A DNA stretch of 64,000 nucleotides. Origin: Labyrinthula sp. Ha (taxonomy: Eukaryota > Sar > Bigyra > Labyrinthulida > Labyrinthulaceae). The notes below the pieces were generated by a model. That model did no database searches. It had not been told where the DNA came from and saw only the letters and a list, made by a program, of their open reading frames with translations. Position numbers and translations under genes: made by a program. Positions 35,707-46,661 of this stretch are shown piece by piece (positions within the stretch are counted from its first letter, which is position 1; each line of letters starts with the position of its first letter). Location: positions 335,001-399,000 of the forward strand of contig JAALGZ010000015.1 of NCBI GenBank assembly GCA_015227615.1, in the 5' to 3' direction.

Positions 35707-38700
35707 TTTTTTTTCGAGAATGTGTTTATATAGAATGTTTTGTTCTTATTGTTCTTTCTATGAGTGTGTTTTTTCTTTTATTTTGAATGGCTGTTTTGGT
35801 CAATGACCAGTTCAATGTTCGAAATGATCATTTCAACTTAACTTCTGATTATATTTTGGGCACAACCTCTATGAACAAAGAATCAAGAAGTTCTATTATA
35901 TTATAAATGATTATAACTAAACTCATGCAGAAACCATATTTAAAATGGGAACTGAACTAAATAGGTGCAGTTGGATAGTAATACATGCTAATGGAAACTT
36001 AAACAAATGCACAATATGTGACTGCTGGAATTCGTCTTCAGTAAACATTTGAATGACTTTAAGAAAAGAAAAATTATGTAGTAGATAATATTGCATTTTT
36101 GTGAAAATGAAAGCATTTAAGAAAGTTATATATTTTTTTAATGACAATTTTCCTAAAGGAAGTTTCTATTTTCCTGCAACTCAGAACTCAGAGTGCATAT
36201 ATATTTTGCAAAAAGAAACTCAATGAAATTTTTCATAGTGTTGAATTAGATTCAATTTAAGAAGAATTTACTAAAAAAAATCTTGGAATCAACTAACTGA
36301 CTTACTTTCTAGAGTTTTTCGGGTTTAATATTGTGTCTGCTTTCGAATGTGCATTACTACTTCTCAAGTGTAAAATTTCAATCAAGATCCATCAATGAAA
36401 AATTTATCCCATAATCAGATTAATTTGTGGTCAGTTCTCCAATAAAATTATTTATATCACTTACCTCTAAAGTGTGTTTCATGAAAATAAGCAAAAATAA
36501 CTTTTCTTTCGCGAGCTCTGCATGCTCCGTCTAAAAGTCACACAGTTTTTCAAGATAAAGGAAACTAACACAACTAGTGCTTTGATATGAACAAGAAAAT
36601 GAAGAATAATTAAAACATATAAAGTGAAAACCCAAGTGGTGAACCTACACCTTCCTGTGGCAAGAGACTTTAGTCTCGTCAACGTGGTTGGATCAGTGGG
36701 TAACCTCGTTACAATTTTGGGAATTTATAGTAATTAGTGGGTTTGCAGTTCTTCAGCAGGAGAAAATATTTCTGATTCTTGATTACAATGAAAGATAAAA
36801 TACAATCTTGTTGTATAGGTTGTATGGCCTAATGGCGATTAAGACTTACAAACTCACGGTATCTAGAATTAATAATTCATGTCATATAGTTTTGGTGACT
36901 GTAGAACATCCCTCGCTACACGTTTAAGTCTTATGGAACTCTTAAAAGCTCAGTGCAAAACCACGTGGGTGATATGTCGAATTGCTCATTTACACTCTAT
37001 GGCAGGAGGTATTTCATTGATACCTTTTTATGGAGGTAAAAAAAAACTTCTGTCAAAGGTACTTCACCAGGAACTACTCAGATTTTTTTTAGAATGTACT
37101 TAACCTATCAGCTGATAGATAGTAGTGCATGAAACCCGTGCTATTTTAAACTCACTGCAATTTTTTTGAATGGGATTTCAATACTAAGGCTACTTGAGTT
37201 GAATCTACAAATTTAGGATCTGTTTCTCACAATTTGGACTCCGACTTTGACGCTCCTGCTCATTTTGAGCGTCAAAACGAATATATATATGGAATTGAAA
37301 TGCTAATATGCTTAGCTCAACCAGCTAATAATCATTGAGCATCTTCTTTCACCACGAAACTTGATATTAAGCTTGAATCGAAGGTAGAGGCAATTTTCAA
37401 ATCTATCAATTGAGGCAACTTTAGAGTCACACATAAACTAAATTATTGGTAAATAAATATGTTTATGTGTAGGATGTCAATGCAAAGATTCAATGTTTCT
37501 TGCGTTAATGTTAATGACTAAGCTAATATTTGAGTCACTTCCAATTATAGCATCTTCATCATTAATTACTACGCTTGAACCTGATGTCAAAAGATTTACG
37601 TATTCATAATCCCGATGAAATACTGCATTTCAGGAACTTAAATTCAGTATACGTCTCATCATCTATAAACAGTTTTAGGTTTGACACGAAAAGGAAAAAT
37701 ACCCACATTTAATATACCTTTCTGTTAAGTTTACTATTGCCCATGCTCAAAACCTGGGTATTATATGATTTTAAGTTTCACAATTTTAGACTATTAAAGT
37801 GAATTTTGCTTTGTTCCTTGGCTATTACAATTTCTAAGCTTCCAAAAATATCAGAATCGGCTCAGTAGGTGGTTTAGCTGCTGAGCTCAAAAATGCATTC
37901 AAAGGTTGCTCATTCCAATATTGCTCAATAGAGATTAAAGTTATTTTAGGTGATTACTCGGTATAAATGAACAGTTGATTTGATGGTTCCAACTCGTACG
38001 TCCTAGAAAAAATAATGTTATAATCATCTGGTTGTCACCTAAAACCAGCCTCATCCCAAAGCAAGTAAGTATACCGTGTAAAACCCTGCAAACGCGCATT
38101 AGACCTAATATTTAGGCTAGAATTGTAAATACTGCGAGTTAGATGTTTTCAGCAACTTTCACATAAATCCAATCCATTACCTTTAAAATAATAAAAGTTA
38201 TGATGAAAAATTGAGAACATCTTAACACACTTAAGACTTACGAGGTTTTGAATAGAGCAGATCGTACCCATTAAAAATGGTTCTGCCAGAAAAATATCAA
38301 CAGTGACAACCAATAGGCTCTTTATACCATAAGAGTTATGAAAAAAGCTGATGTGATACAGTTTAGTTGCTACCAAGAAGCTATGGTTTCGTGCTATGAT
38401 ATATCGATTTGATATTCCTGGTGTGCCATCTACCTGTACCTGAGTTTCAAGCCCTCTACTTCCAGTTTTCCATCAAGTGGTGAGCGGAAACTTCCACCAT
38501 CTCCTAAATCTAGAAATTAATTACTCAAAATTTCAACGAAACCTGATGCTTGCTTAAAAACAAGTACAATAACAATATTTAGTCTTATCTTGGGAAATGG
38601 AATTTGACTAAGCGTTTCACTTAAAGACTATATTTAAAAGATTCAACACAGGACTTGAGCCAGTATGACCAGAACAAATACAAAAGCAGCTCTAGCTATT

Positions 38701-41328
38701 TGAAATAATTTAAAACACATGAACCAATACAGATAGTCCGCTATGTTCTAAAGATAACCATGGTTGGTTTGTAAACGGTTGCAAACACGTTAAAATGATC
38801 TCTCGTTTTATGGATGGGAGTTACTGTTTCGGTTTATAGTGATGTATAATTTAACCTTTAATTATTCTTCAGGAACAATTAGTCACGGAGAGAATCTCCG
38901 CCAAAACTTTGACTAAAGACTGATTTTGCTTTAAGAGCATCTTGAGACTTATACAAATGGTCCTTTAGATTTGCTGAAACTTATGTAATGCTTCTCTTCG
39001 TTGTATATATTCTGTCAGACCTCAAGTTCACCTTGAGTTCTAGGAAGATTTCGTTTATTATTGTTAGCAACCTACAGATCTGATAGGGTTCGTAATTGGC
39101 TTTTAACAGCAAATTTCTTGGCCCTTCTCGTTTGAATGGTGATCTTCCATAGTTATCTGACAACAAGTGGTATTTTTGAAAGTATAAAGTACTGTGTCAC
39201 TTAACGAGTTGTCAACTTCTGAGTGCACAACCCTTCTCCCTCATTCCAGGAAGGTACCAAGATATATATGAACCAGGGTAGACAACGGCTAAGTTTGACC
39301 TTGGCACCACATATAGTCTTACTACTAAACGAGTTTACTACTTAACTTCAAAGATTAAGTTTTTGAATATTAAGTGCCGTAGAAGAATGGGCTTAACAAA
39401 ATGAATGACAATTCCTCTGCTAGCCCAGCTTAAAATATAACGCCTTCAAAGAACGCTAGGCCAATTTTCTAGGTCTAGCTACCTTCCTGGCCGAAGAATT
39501 TGATATTAAAGTTGTAAATGATACGGTTTGGCACTACCGGATAATTGAATTTCCACTAGTTATAGGACAAAAATATAATAATTTTCTTTTTGTAAACTTA
39601 TTATTTAGGGTGAAAACAGCTACTAACAAGTCGAACCAACAAATGGAGTCAAGTTGGGCAACAACATGCATGATTAGAATATCCCGTAAACTAAAGAAAA
39701 GAAGTAAAAGAAGTCCGGCAACATCAAAATACTCATCTAAGAGCACATCAATGTGCATTGAAGTTTAACTTATAGCAAGCATCCACATACTCCTCACATC
39801 CTAAAGCCAACAGTGCAACCAGCTAATCTGGCCTTTTGAGGCCGAATAAAGGTAATGGATATCATCCAAAATTCAGTACATTTCACAAAAAATCTGTTCC
39901 AGTCGTTTACATTATCATCATACTTCCCAATAATCCACATTCAAGGCAGCTACAAGATCTGGATAGCATGAACTAAGGTTCACTGTATGCAGTTGCAGGA
40001 TTCGTGATATCTTGCTATTCTCTGTTTCTATTTGAAATGAATCTAGAATAATCAGCAGACATTCGCTGGTGATGCTGTAAACACCCAATGAGTTTCATGA
40101 TCCTGTTGACGGACCCCCACAGAAGAGAGCTTAGCGAAAGTAGGAAACCAGTCACTAAGGCCACAGATCTCACAAAAGGTTAAACCAGTAGACCAAGTAA
40201 AATTCTTAAAATCTCTCCAGTTATTATGAAAATTGAGCCAAATTTGCTCTCTGAAAAGTTTTATCTTCAAGACCCTTAGAACTTGATTTGAAGGGCTACA
40301 AATTTTTTTGGAAACTATCTATTTTCAAGAGTCCTAAACACATCGTTTGAGTATTTAAGAGTTTTGACATTTTTTTTGAAGTTTGGTCTCATTATTTGAT
40401 GATTATTATTAGAAGTACGCCCGGTTCTTTATGTATCTTTAGCATTAGTATTGTACTAATACTTAATTGAAAAAAGCATGAAATCATTATTGGAATGGGT
40501 TAAATGGAGCGAGTATAGGCGTGTTTATCGAGACAACAAAAGCTTCTCGAGAAGGATTTTACCTAAATATTTGTTTTGAGAGATAACGAGAGAAACCTTC
40601 TCGAGAAGCTCTCGTTAAGATTCTCTCGTTAAACACGCCTAAGTGAGTATATAGTACTTGGGAAAAGGTAGAGGATCTTTTTGTAGAATTTGAGAAGTGC
40701 AACCAAAGAGTTGTTTTTCTCTGCTGTAACATAATTCTTGTAAGAAGAATGAGAAACGTAAAAAAAGCCAAGAAACAACTTTAACCTCAAATCCAGTGAA
40801 ACTATTTGGTCAAGCAGATTAATTTTGCATGAAGCTTTATCAAATGACCAAAGGAAATGCAACAAAAAGGTTACATTAAGCTATAGCAACAAGTTCTTTC
40901 CGTAAACACTTGCTATAAAGCTTATACTACTCTTTACAATTTCCCACTGTGATTTTTCTTATCGCATCGTAGAATGATTAGCGATCTAAACTGGTTATCC
41001 ATCTTTCACCTTATACCTTAGCTAGTATAATTCACCAATCACTCTATTACAAGTTACTGAACGTAAGCATATCACCTTTTATGGCATGTAGTACAACATA
41101 TAAAGCTTCTAACAATATAATTTTTCATCTCTAACCTGAAATAAGAAGAATAAAGTGGATTACTCTTCCGTAAGGTAACGTTTATGCTCTTACCAAAATA
41201 TGCACACAGCGAATCTATGCGATTCAGTCTTTGTTGGTAAAGATGGGAATTGAACTGTTTAAAAACCGGGTATGACTTGTGTGCCGGGAATTCCCGAAGC
41301 GTAACATAGAATCAAACGAAAAAATTCA
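35707..41328. other. AT-rich stretch without intact genes, containing one MITE
   Basis: No gene was recognised in 5.6 kb. Short open stretches on both strands (for example near 36480-36790) read partly like protein but start without ATG and stop quickly. A 122-bp MITE lies at 40518-40639 and is listed separately. The remainder is AT-rich and unstructured as far as I can see. Confidence 0.5.
40518..40639. mobile_element. MITE with TA target-site duplication
   Basis: A 122-bp element with terminal inverted repeats GGCGTGTTTAtCGAGA and, on the other strand, GGCGTGTTTAaCGAGA (one mismatch). A second inner pair (AGCTTCTCGAGAAGG) lies on both arms, so the whole element can fold into a hairpin. It is flanked by TA on both sides (40516-40517 and 40640-40641). 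TA duplication and size fit Tc1/mariner-type non-autonomous elements. It has no coding capacity. The near-identity of the arms suggests fairly recent activity relative to the decayed surroundings. Confidence 0.8.
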
Positions 41329-42834
41329 ATGACGAATAAAAGCAGCAAATTACCTTTCCGAAAATCTTCATTCTTTAGCAGAATCCAAGATGGGTTACTA
41401 AATCTTGGTGAAAAATATCATACTTGGTGTATTGGTCTTCTTTTCTTCAATGAAAGTGTTGAACGTGAAGAGTTGATTGAACTCGTGAAAAAGAAATTGT
41501 TGATTTCACCAAGGTTTAGATCCAGGTATGATCTAAAAAGGAGTGGGTTTCAAGAGCTTGATCAAGAGAGTATTGACTTAGAATATCATGTTAAGTATAT
41601 CGAAGAAACTGCTTCTCTAGACGACCTGTACTTCCACGTGTCATACCCTTTTGAGCTCGATGAAGATTCCGACGAGAAGCTTCCAACACAACAGTTTGGA
41701 AAAGCAGATATTTCAAAACCTCTTTGGCAAATTCGCTACTTCAAAAACATCGAAGATGGTCGCTCCTGCTTGCTTGTATGCATCAGTCACATCATTGGTG
41801 ATGGAGTGTCTCAAGTAGAAATAATCTATACCCTCATGGACAAACTAGATGACAGCCAGAACCAAGTAGATGACAAGAAAACAACAAAAATATCTAAAAA
41901 AGCTCCACAGAACTCGTATGGTCCTTTGAACAAAGCCCGCATATTTGTTGGAGGCGCTTTCTCAGCTCTTCTTTCGATTCTTTCCAGACAAGATACACCT
42001 TCTTCACTAACGGTTAATAATCCAAAGAAGCAGTCCAAAGTGAAGTCCGTATATTTTACGCCTCAAATATCAGTGAAAAAGATAAAAGAAATAAAATCAA
42101 AATTTCCAGGGGCAACAGTGAACGATGTATTGGTGGGTTTGCTTAATCATTGTGTGATTGAGTATCTCAAAGAGGTTGAAGAATTAGCAGACAAGAATCA
42201 GCTTCCGAAGAATGTTAATCCAAAAAATGCCAAATTTTACTCTAAGATCCAGAAAGGGGATTCTTTAAAGCTCAGTGCAAGTTTTCCTTTTAACATGCGT
42301 AGTGCACAGGAAATGGGAATTTTGAAAGATGGATCACCAAACAACAACATTACTCTTGCCAGTATTAGTTTAGTCCTGAAGTATGAAAATTTCACGGAGT
42401 TAATTTACAAGGTAAAAAAAAAGATTGATGCAGTGAAACTTTCTCCATCTCCGATCGTCCAAGCTAAAGCTGGAAAGTTTGCTAATGCAGTCATGTCCCG
42501 AAAAGCAAACGCAAATTTGTTGGTTGATTTTCAAACTCAGTCGACTGTGATGTTGTCTAATGTAGCTGGTCCGCAACAAGTTGTTTCCATTGCAGGAAGG
42601 GAACTTCAAGATCTTCAATTCGGATGGTATGGATATACTGGAATCTATTTAGGTTTGATTTCATATGCAGGAAAAGCAACTTGTTGTGTTTGTGCTAATT
42701 CGGATGTTGTTGATGCTAGAGAGCTTGGTAAATTTTGGGAGAAAGGGTTTGCAGATATGTATGAAGAATGTTCCAAATTTGACGGGGAAGCTCCACAGCC
42801 AGCTGGACTAATCAGCTTCTATGAAAAACTCTAA
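41329..42834 (+). CDS. Wax ester synthase/diacylglycerol acyltransferase (WSD type), copy 1
   Basis: Membrane-associated O-acyltransferase that joins acyl-CoA to fatty alcohols or diacylglycerol (WS/DGAT family). Single exon, 501 aa, the usual size for plant WSD proteins. The condensation-like N-terminal domain has the catalytic motif ISHIIGDGVSQ with H154 and D158 (HxxxDG; the family's first His of HHxxxDG is Ser here). The block FGKADISKPLWQIRYFK precedes it. The C-terminal WES/DUF1298 domain has TVNDVLVGLLNHC, the block LSASFPFNMRS, and VMLSNVAGP. It is 28% or more similar by eye to the minus-strand gene at 45276-46661 along its whole length, so the two are paralogues. It probably works at the ER or lipid droplet. 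Whether wax or triacylglycerol is the product cannot be told. Confidence 0.88.
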   Translation: MTNKSSKLPFRKSSFFSRIQDGLLNLGEKYHTWCIGLLFFNESVEREELIELVKKKLLISPRFRSRYDLKRSGFQELDQESIDLEYHVKYIEETASLDDLYFHVSYPFELDEDSDEKLPTQQFGKADISKPLWQIRYFKNIEDGRSCLLVCISHIIGDGVSQVEIIYTLMDKLDDSQNQVDDKKTTKISKKAPQNSYGPLNKARIFVGGAFSALLSILSRQDTPSSLTVNNPKKQSKVKSVYFTPQISVKKIKEIKSKFPGATVNDVLVGLLNHCVIEYLKEVEELADKNQLPKNVNPKNAKFYSKIQKGDSLKLSASFPFNMRSAQEMGILKDGSPNNNITLASISLVLKYENFTELIYKVKKKIDAVKLSPSPIVQAKAGKFANAVMSRKANANLLVDFQTQSTVMLSNVAGPQQVVSIAGRELQDLQFGWYGYTGIYLGLISYAGKATCCVCANSDVVDARELGKFWEKGFADMYEECSKFDGEAPQPAGLISFYEKL

Positions 42835-43129
42835 AAAGTAGCAGGTTTTATCTAATAAAGATTATGGTATTAATAAGTTATTCTTATTTTTTGAAGATAA
42901 AAGAAAAAAACATTTCAATCGCACAAAACTCTTGCAGAATTATTTTTTCTGATCTTCCGAAAAAAATTTAATAATATTTTTGTTTCCTCATGAACCAAAA
43001 TTTCCTTTTTCTCATCAAGGAAAAATCAAATTAAGTTTTCTTTTTAGTAGTACAACCAACAAGAGTCATGCAGACTTAATTACTAGCACACACAGCTTAA
43101 ACGCTTCCCACAACTCGTGTTTAATGGAT

Positions 43130-44456
43130 TCAACTTATTATACAGCATCTCTTCTCATCTTCAAACGTGATAATCCTGACCGGTCTTTCACCAGAAAACA
43201 GATTACCACCAGCTCCATATAAATCCACGGCATGAGAAGTATTTTTCTTTGCGAGAATGCTTTTTCTAGATCGTCGGTCTTTCTTTTCAATTTCAAGATT
43301 ACTTACCAAAGGATCCGCAAATCGAACTCGTTTTTTTACCTTAGCAAGCTTTCCACCAGAAAAATCTGTTGATCCTGAGCTTACAACTGAAATATCTCCA
43401 CTTTTGCTTTCAGGACCAACTGTTTTTCCTTTGCCATTCTTTAGGTAAAAGTCAGGCGCTCCATTTGAATGTACTCTTGTTTCATCTGTTTTCTCTTTAA
43501 GCACCTGTACAGGTGTTGGAAGCTTCTCAAGAGGAGTAAGAACTTCTTCCAAAGCTTTCATTTCTATCTTTCCAGCTTCAAATGTAAATATATTTTCTCG
43601 TCTTGGGCTCTTTTTCATCCCAAGTGAAGCTTTCAACTCATTTTCATATACAGCTTGGGAGGTTTTCGCCAGCTGTATATCTTCTTCACTGTAGCAAACT
43701 TTTGAATGACGTCTTCTTAACTCATCTTGTTTTTTCTTGTACTCTGTTGAATTTTGAAGCCTGTTCGCCAAACAAATCCTATTTTGCAACTGCACTGTCT
43801 TTTTATAATTATCAACATCTACGCCTTCAAGCTGCGAGAGTTTGAGCTGTTGAATTTCTTCTAATCTCTGCTGAATATTTTGCAGGTTTTGTTTATCTTT
43901 GAAACTTCTTTCAAAGATCAATCGCTCATGAAGACTTTCTCTCTGCTTAGCCTTTTGATTCTTTTTATAATTTTGAACATCTTCAAACTCTAATCTCTTG
44001 GCCAGGAAGTTTTCCGCCTGAGTTTGTTGCTCCTCTTCTCTTGAACTTTCTTCAAATTCTCTGTGTTGAAACCTTGTTTGGGAGGATAAGATCTTTTCTT
44101 TTTCTTTCTCTGCCTTTTGGGTTATGTTCTGTTGCTGCTTCCACTGTCGATCTACTTCAAGTTTTTCCTGTAAATATTCTATTTCCTCTTGTTTTTTATG
44201 TTCCTAAGATATAAAAAAAACTTCAAAAACTTACTTTAAACTCTTCTAGGTTTAATATTTGAGCTCTTTTTTCTTGTATTTTCTTTTGCGTCTGCCTTCG
44301 TTTTTCCGCGCTTCTAACAAGGAAATCTTGCCGATTTTGCTCCCTTTTCTTAGACAAAAGCTTTTTTTCCTCCCTAACACGCTCTGCTGCTAAATATTTT
44401 TTCAAATGGAGCTCTTCTCTTGCAGACAAGGGCCGCTTTCTTTCTCCACTTATCAT
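43130..44456 (-). CDS. Coiled-coil protein with PP1-docking motif and C-terminal CaaX box
   Basis: Exons are 44456-44235 and 44203-43130 with a 31-nt intron; 431 aa. I do not recognise a named family. Most of the first 300 residues are K/E/Q/R-rich coiled coil (for example LSAREELHLKKYLAAERVRE). Further on, KVKKRVRFADP matches the RVxF docking motif for protein phosphatase 1 and resembles the KKRVxFAD form of PP1 regulators. The last four residues are CIIS, a CaaX box with X = Ser that favours farnesylation, preceded by another Cys (KRCCIIS). This suggests a membrane-anchored scaffold, perhaps of cilia or cortex, but that is inference. The start is the first in-frame ATG; a splice-donor-like CTTACCTT (complement) upstream hints at a possible 5' exon that I could not join in frame. 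Confidence 0.75.
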
Positions 44457-44609
44457 TTCTTGTTTGCTCACAAATATCCAACAAGGTATTCTTGTGTCCG
44501 TTTAAAACTTACCTTCATATTTTAGAAGAATTATGGTAATATATGAATTCTGAATTTAGAAGAGATATCTCGGCTTCAAGTGCTTAAATTAGAACTAGAA
44601 TCAAGAAAG
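44457..44609. promoter_or_regulatory. Compact bidirectional promoter
   Basis: Only 153 bp lie between the divergent start codons of the coiled-coil gene and the TMX-like gene, so both are probably driven from here. No consensus element was recognised. Confidence 0.45.
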
Positions 44610-45248
44610 ATGAAGTTGGGAATTTTTATGCTCTTGTTTCAGTTGCTAAAAGCGGCAACTGTGATGGAAATGACAAGTCAAGAATTTCTTCGTTTGGTGG
44701 GAAACCCAGGAGATAAATGGCTTATTGAATTTTATTCTCCTCGCTGTGGTCATTGCCGTAATTTTGCCTCGACGTATAAGGACATTGGGAACACTTTGCA
44801 CCGACAAAGGAAAGCTGGTGGAAGTAATGTAAGAGTAGCCAAAGTTGATGCGACTCAAGAGGTTGGACTTTCTATTCTCTTTGGGATTAAGGCATATCCT
44901 ACTTTTTTTCACGTGGATGGAACATCCGTACGCGAGTTTAAAGGCAGAAGAGGAAAAGAACAGCTTTTATCTTACGCAACAGAGGACTACCTGAAAGACG
45001 ATCCACTCTCTATGTGGAGTTCACCATTTGGTCCAGTAGGGAGAATAAAAACCTTAGTCATTGGTTTTGTTAATCAAGTATCTTCCACCCACACAAACAT
45101 AAGAAAAGAATATAATTTGTCAAAGAACAAAGCAGCCGGATTGATGCTGGTTTCTGCATTTGCTCTTACAGTTATCATAGTTGTATTCTTTGTCTCTTTC
45201 TATATTTGCTGTGCTACAAGAAATACAGGGAAACTTCACAAGGATTAA
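44610..45248 (+). CDS. TMX-like membrane thioredoxin/protein disulfide isomerase
   Basis: ER oxidoreductase of the PDI family; 212 aa, no intron. I chose ATG 44610 because it gives a clean signal peptide (MKLGIFMLLFQLLKAATV). The thioredoxin domain (about 20-140) has strand WLIEFYSPRCGHC with active site C46-G-H-C49, then VAKVDATQ, the cis-proline block IKAYPTFF and FKGRRGKEQL. A transmembrane helix follows at about 173-197 (GLMLVSAFALTVIIVVFFVS), with a short cytosolic tail ending KLHKD. The layout (signal, one a-type domain, one TM, short tail) is that of TMX-type PDIs. The CGHC site implies oxidase/isomerase ability. The tail lysines (-2 and -5) do not make a perfect KKxx signal. Confidence 0.88.
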   Translation: MKLGIFMLLFQLLKAATVMEMTSQEFLRLVGNPGDKWLIEFYSPRCGHCRNFASTYKDIGNTLHRQRKAGGSNVRVAKVDATQEVGLSILFGIKAYPTFFHVDGTSVREFKGRRGKEQLLSYATEDYLKDDPLSMWSSPFGPVGRIKTLVIGFVNQVSSTHTNIRKEYNLSKNKAAGLMLVSAFALTVIIVVFFVSFYICCATRNTGKLHKD

Positions 45249-45275
45249 TTATATCTTTATTTGGGTTTTTCGTTT

Positions 45276-46661
45276 CTATTCTTCAAAGATTTCTTTCCAC
45301 ATATTTTCAAATCCAGGTACCCAAAACTTTCCCAACTCATCCGCATTTAAAACATTTGCATCCGCTGAGATGCAGCATGAGACCTTTCCTGCGTAAGAAA
45401 TTAACCCAAAATATGTTCCTGTACATCCATACATTGAAAATTGAATATTATGAACTTCTTTTCCAGCGATCGTAACAACATTTGCCGGGCCTTTGATATT
45501 TGATAAGATAGCCGTGGATCTGGTTTGATAGTCTAGCATCATTCTAGCACAAACGCTTCTAGGAAAAGTTGCGTTGAACAATCTACATCCGTGACCCAAA
45601 ATCAAGGGTACTGGAGAAAGTTTAACCGCATCTAGTTTTTTCTTCATCTTTTGCAATAAGTCTGAGAATGAAACATATTTCAGAATTAGATCAACTGAAG
45701 CAAGAGAAACATTATTATTCAACTCAGCACCTTTTAATAGCATCATTTCCTTGTCAGTGCGCATATTGCAGGGAAATGTTGCACTGAGTTTGATTCCTCC
45801 TTCAGAGAAATTTAAGTAGAACTCCCTTGCCGAGTTTACACTTTTTTCTTTCTCCATATTATCGTTTAAGTAGCTAATGATGCAATGATTCAACAACGCA
45901 ACCAAGACATCATTCACAGTAATGTCAGGAATTTTTTTTCTTATCGCCTTTATATCGGTTAGCATAATATGTGGAGTGATGAAAACAGATTTCAAACCAC
46001 CTGCTGTTCGTGTCAAAGGCTTCATTGGTGACGCTGTATCTTCCCCACTAATAAAAGATATTGCTGCAGACATTGCCCCCCTTAAAAAAACGCTTGCCTT
46101 TTTCAACGCTGGAATACTTTTCTTTGAAGCTCGACCGCCTTTATTCACTGATTCAACTTGCTCTTGATCCATGAGAGAATATAACAGTGAGACTTGAGAC
46201 ACTCCATCGCCCACTATATGGCTGATACAAGTTACTAGACACGAGCCCTGCCCTTGAACATCCTTGAAGTACCTCACTTGCCAAAGCGGCTTCGATAAAT
46301 CTGCCTTTCCAAAAATTTGCCCTGTTTTCCCATTCAGTTGCCAAGGATAGGACAGATTAAACAAAACATCTTTCATCTTGACAGGCCCCTCCACCCACTT
46401 CACATGATACTGCAAATCTATATCATCCAAACTAAGTTCTTCAAACCGGCTTTTATCAAAATCATATCTGCTACGAAGCCTAAATGCTTTCAACATCTTT
46501 TCTTGCACAACATCCCTCAGTTCATTTTCCTGAAACGGTCGATTGAAGCACAACAAACCCATACACCAAGTGTGGTACTCTTCTCCAAAAGACAAAAGAC
46601 TGTCTTGTGATTTTGTAATGTAAGATGCGCGTTTTTGTCGCAGAATAATTGGCTCATTCAT
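45276..46661 (-). CDS. Wax ester synthase/diacylglycerol acyltransferase (WSD type), copy 2
   Basis: Paralogue of the gene at 41329-42834; 461 aa, no intron. It keeps the catalytic ISHIVGDGVSQ (H near 148), the preceding FGKADLSKPLWQVRYFK, TVNDVLVALLNHC, LSATFPCNMRT, and AILSNIKGP. It is shorter than copy 1, mainly in the linker after the catalytic motif. The start MNEPIILRQKR is the first ATG. It is convergent with TMX (27 nt between stops). The two WSD genes point toward each other across two other genes, so an inverted duplication is likely. Different linkers and N-termini suggest divergence in substrate or location, not tested here. Confidence 0.88.
   Translation of the reverse strand: MNEPIILRQKRASYITKSQDSLLSFGEEYHTWCMGLLCFNRPFQENELRDVVQEKMLKAFRLRSRYDFDKSRFEELSLDDIDLQYHVKWVEGPVKMKDVLFNLSYPWQLNGKTGQIFGKADLSKPLWQVRYFKDVQGQGSCLVTCISHIVGDGVSQVSLLYSLMDQEQVESVNKGGRASKKSIPALKKASVFLRGAMSAAISFISGEDTASPMKPLTRTAGGLKSVFITPHIMLTDIKAIRKKIPDITVNDVLVALLNHCIISYLNDNMEKEKSVNSAREFYLNFSEGGIKLSATFPCNMRTDKEMMLLKGAELNNNVSLASVDLILKYVSFSDLLQKMKKKLDAVKLSPVPLILGHGCRLFNATFPRSVCARMMLDYQTRSTAILSNIKGPANVVTIAGKEVHNIQFSMYGCTGTYFGLISYAGKVSCCISADANVLNADELGKFWVPGFENMWKEIFEE

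Noticed and set aside
36818-36880. tRNA-like stretch with an A-box-like TGGCCTAATGG
   Set aside because: No matching B box (GGTTCRANNCC) follows and the acceptor arms do not pair.
44457-44525. Extra 5' exon (ATGAAG followed by a GTAAG donor on the minus strand) for the coiled-coil gene
   Set aside because: No acceptor I could find joins it in frame with the coding sequence, so the first in-frame ATG was used.
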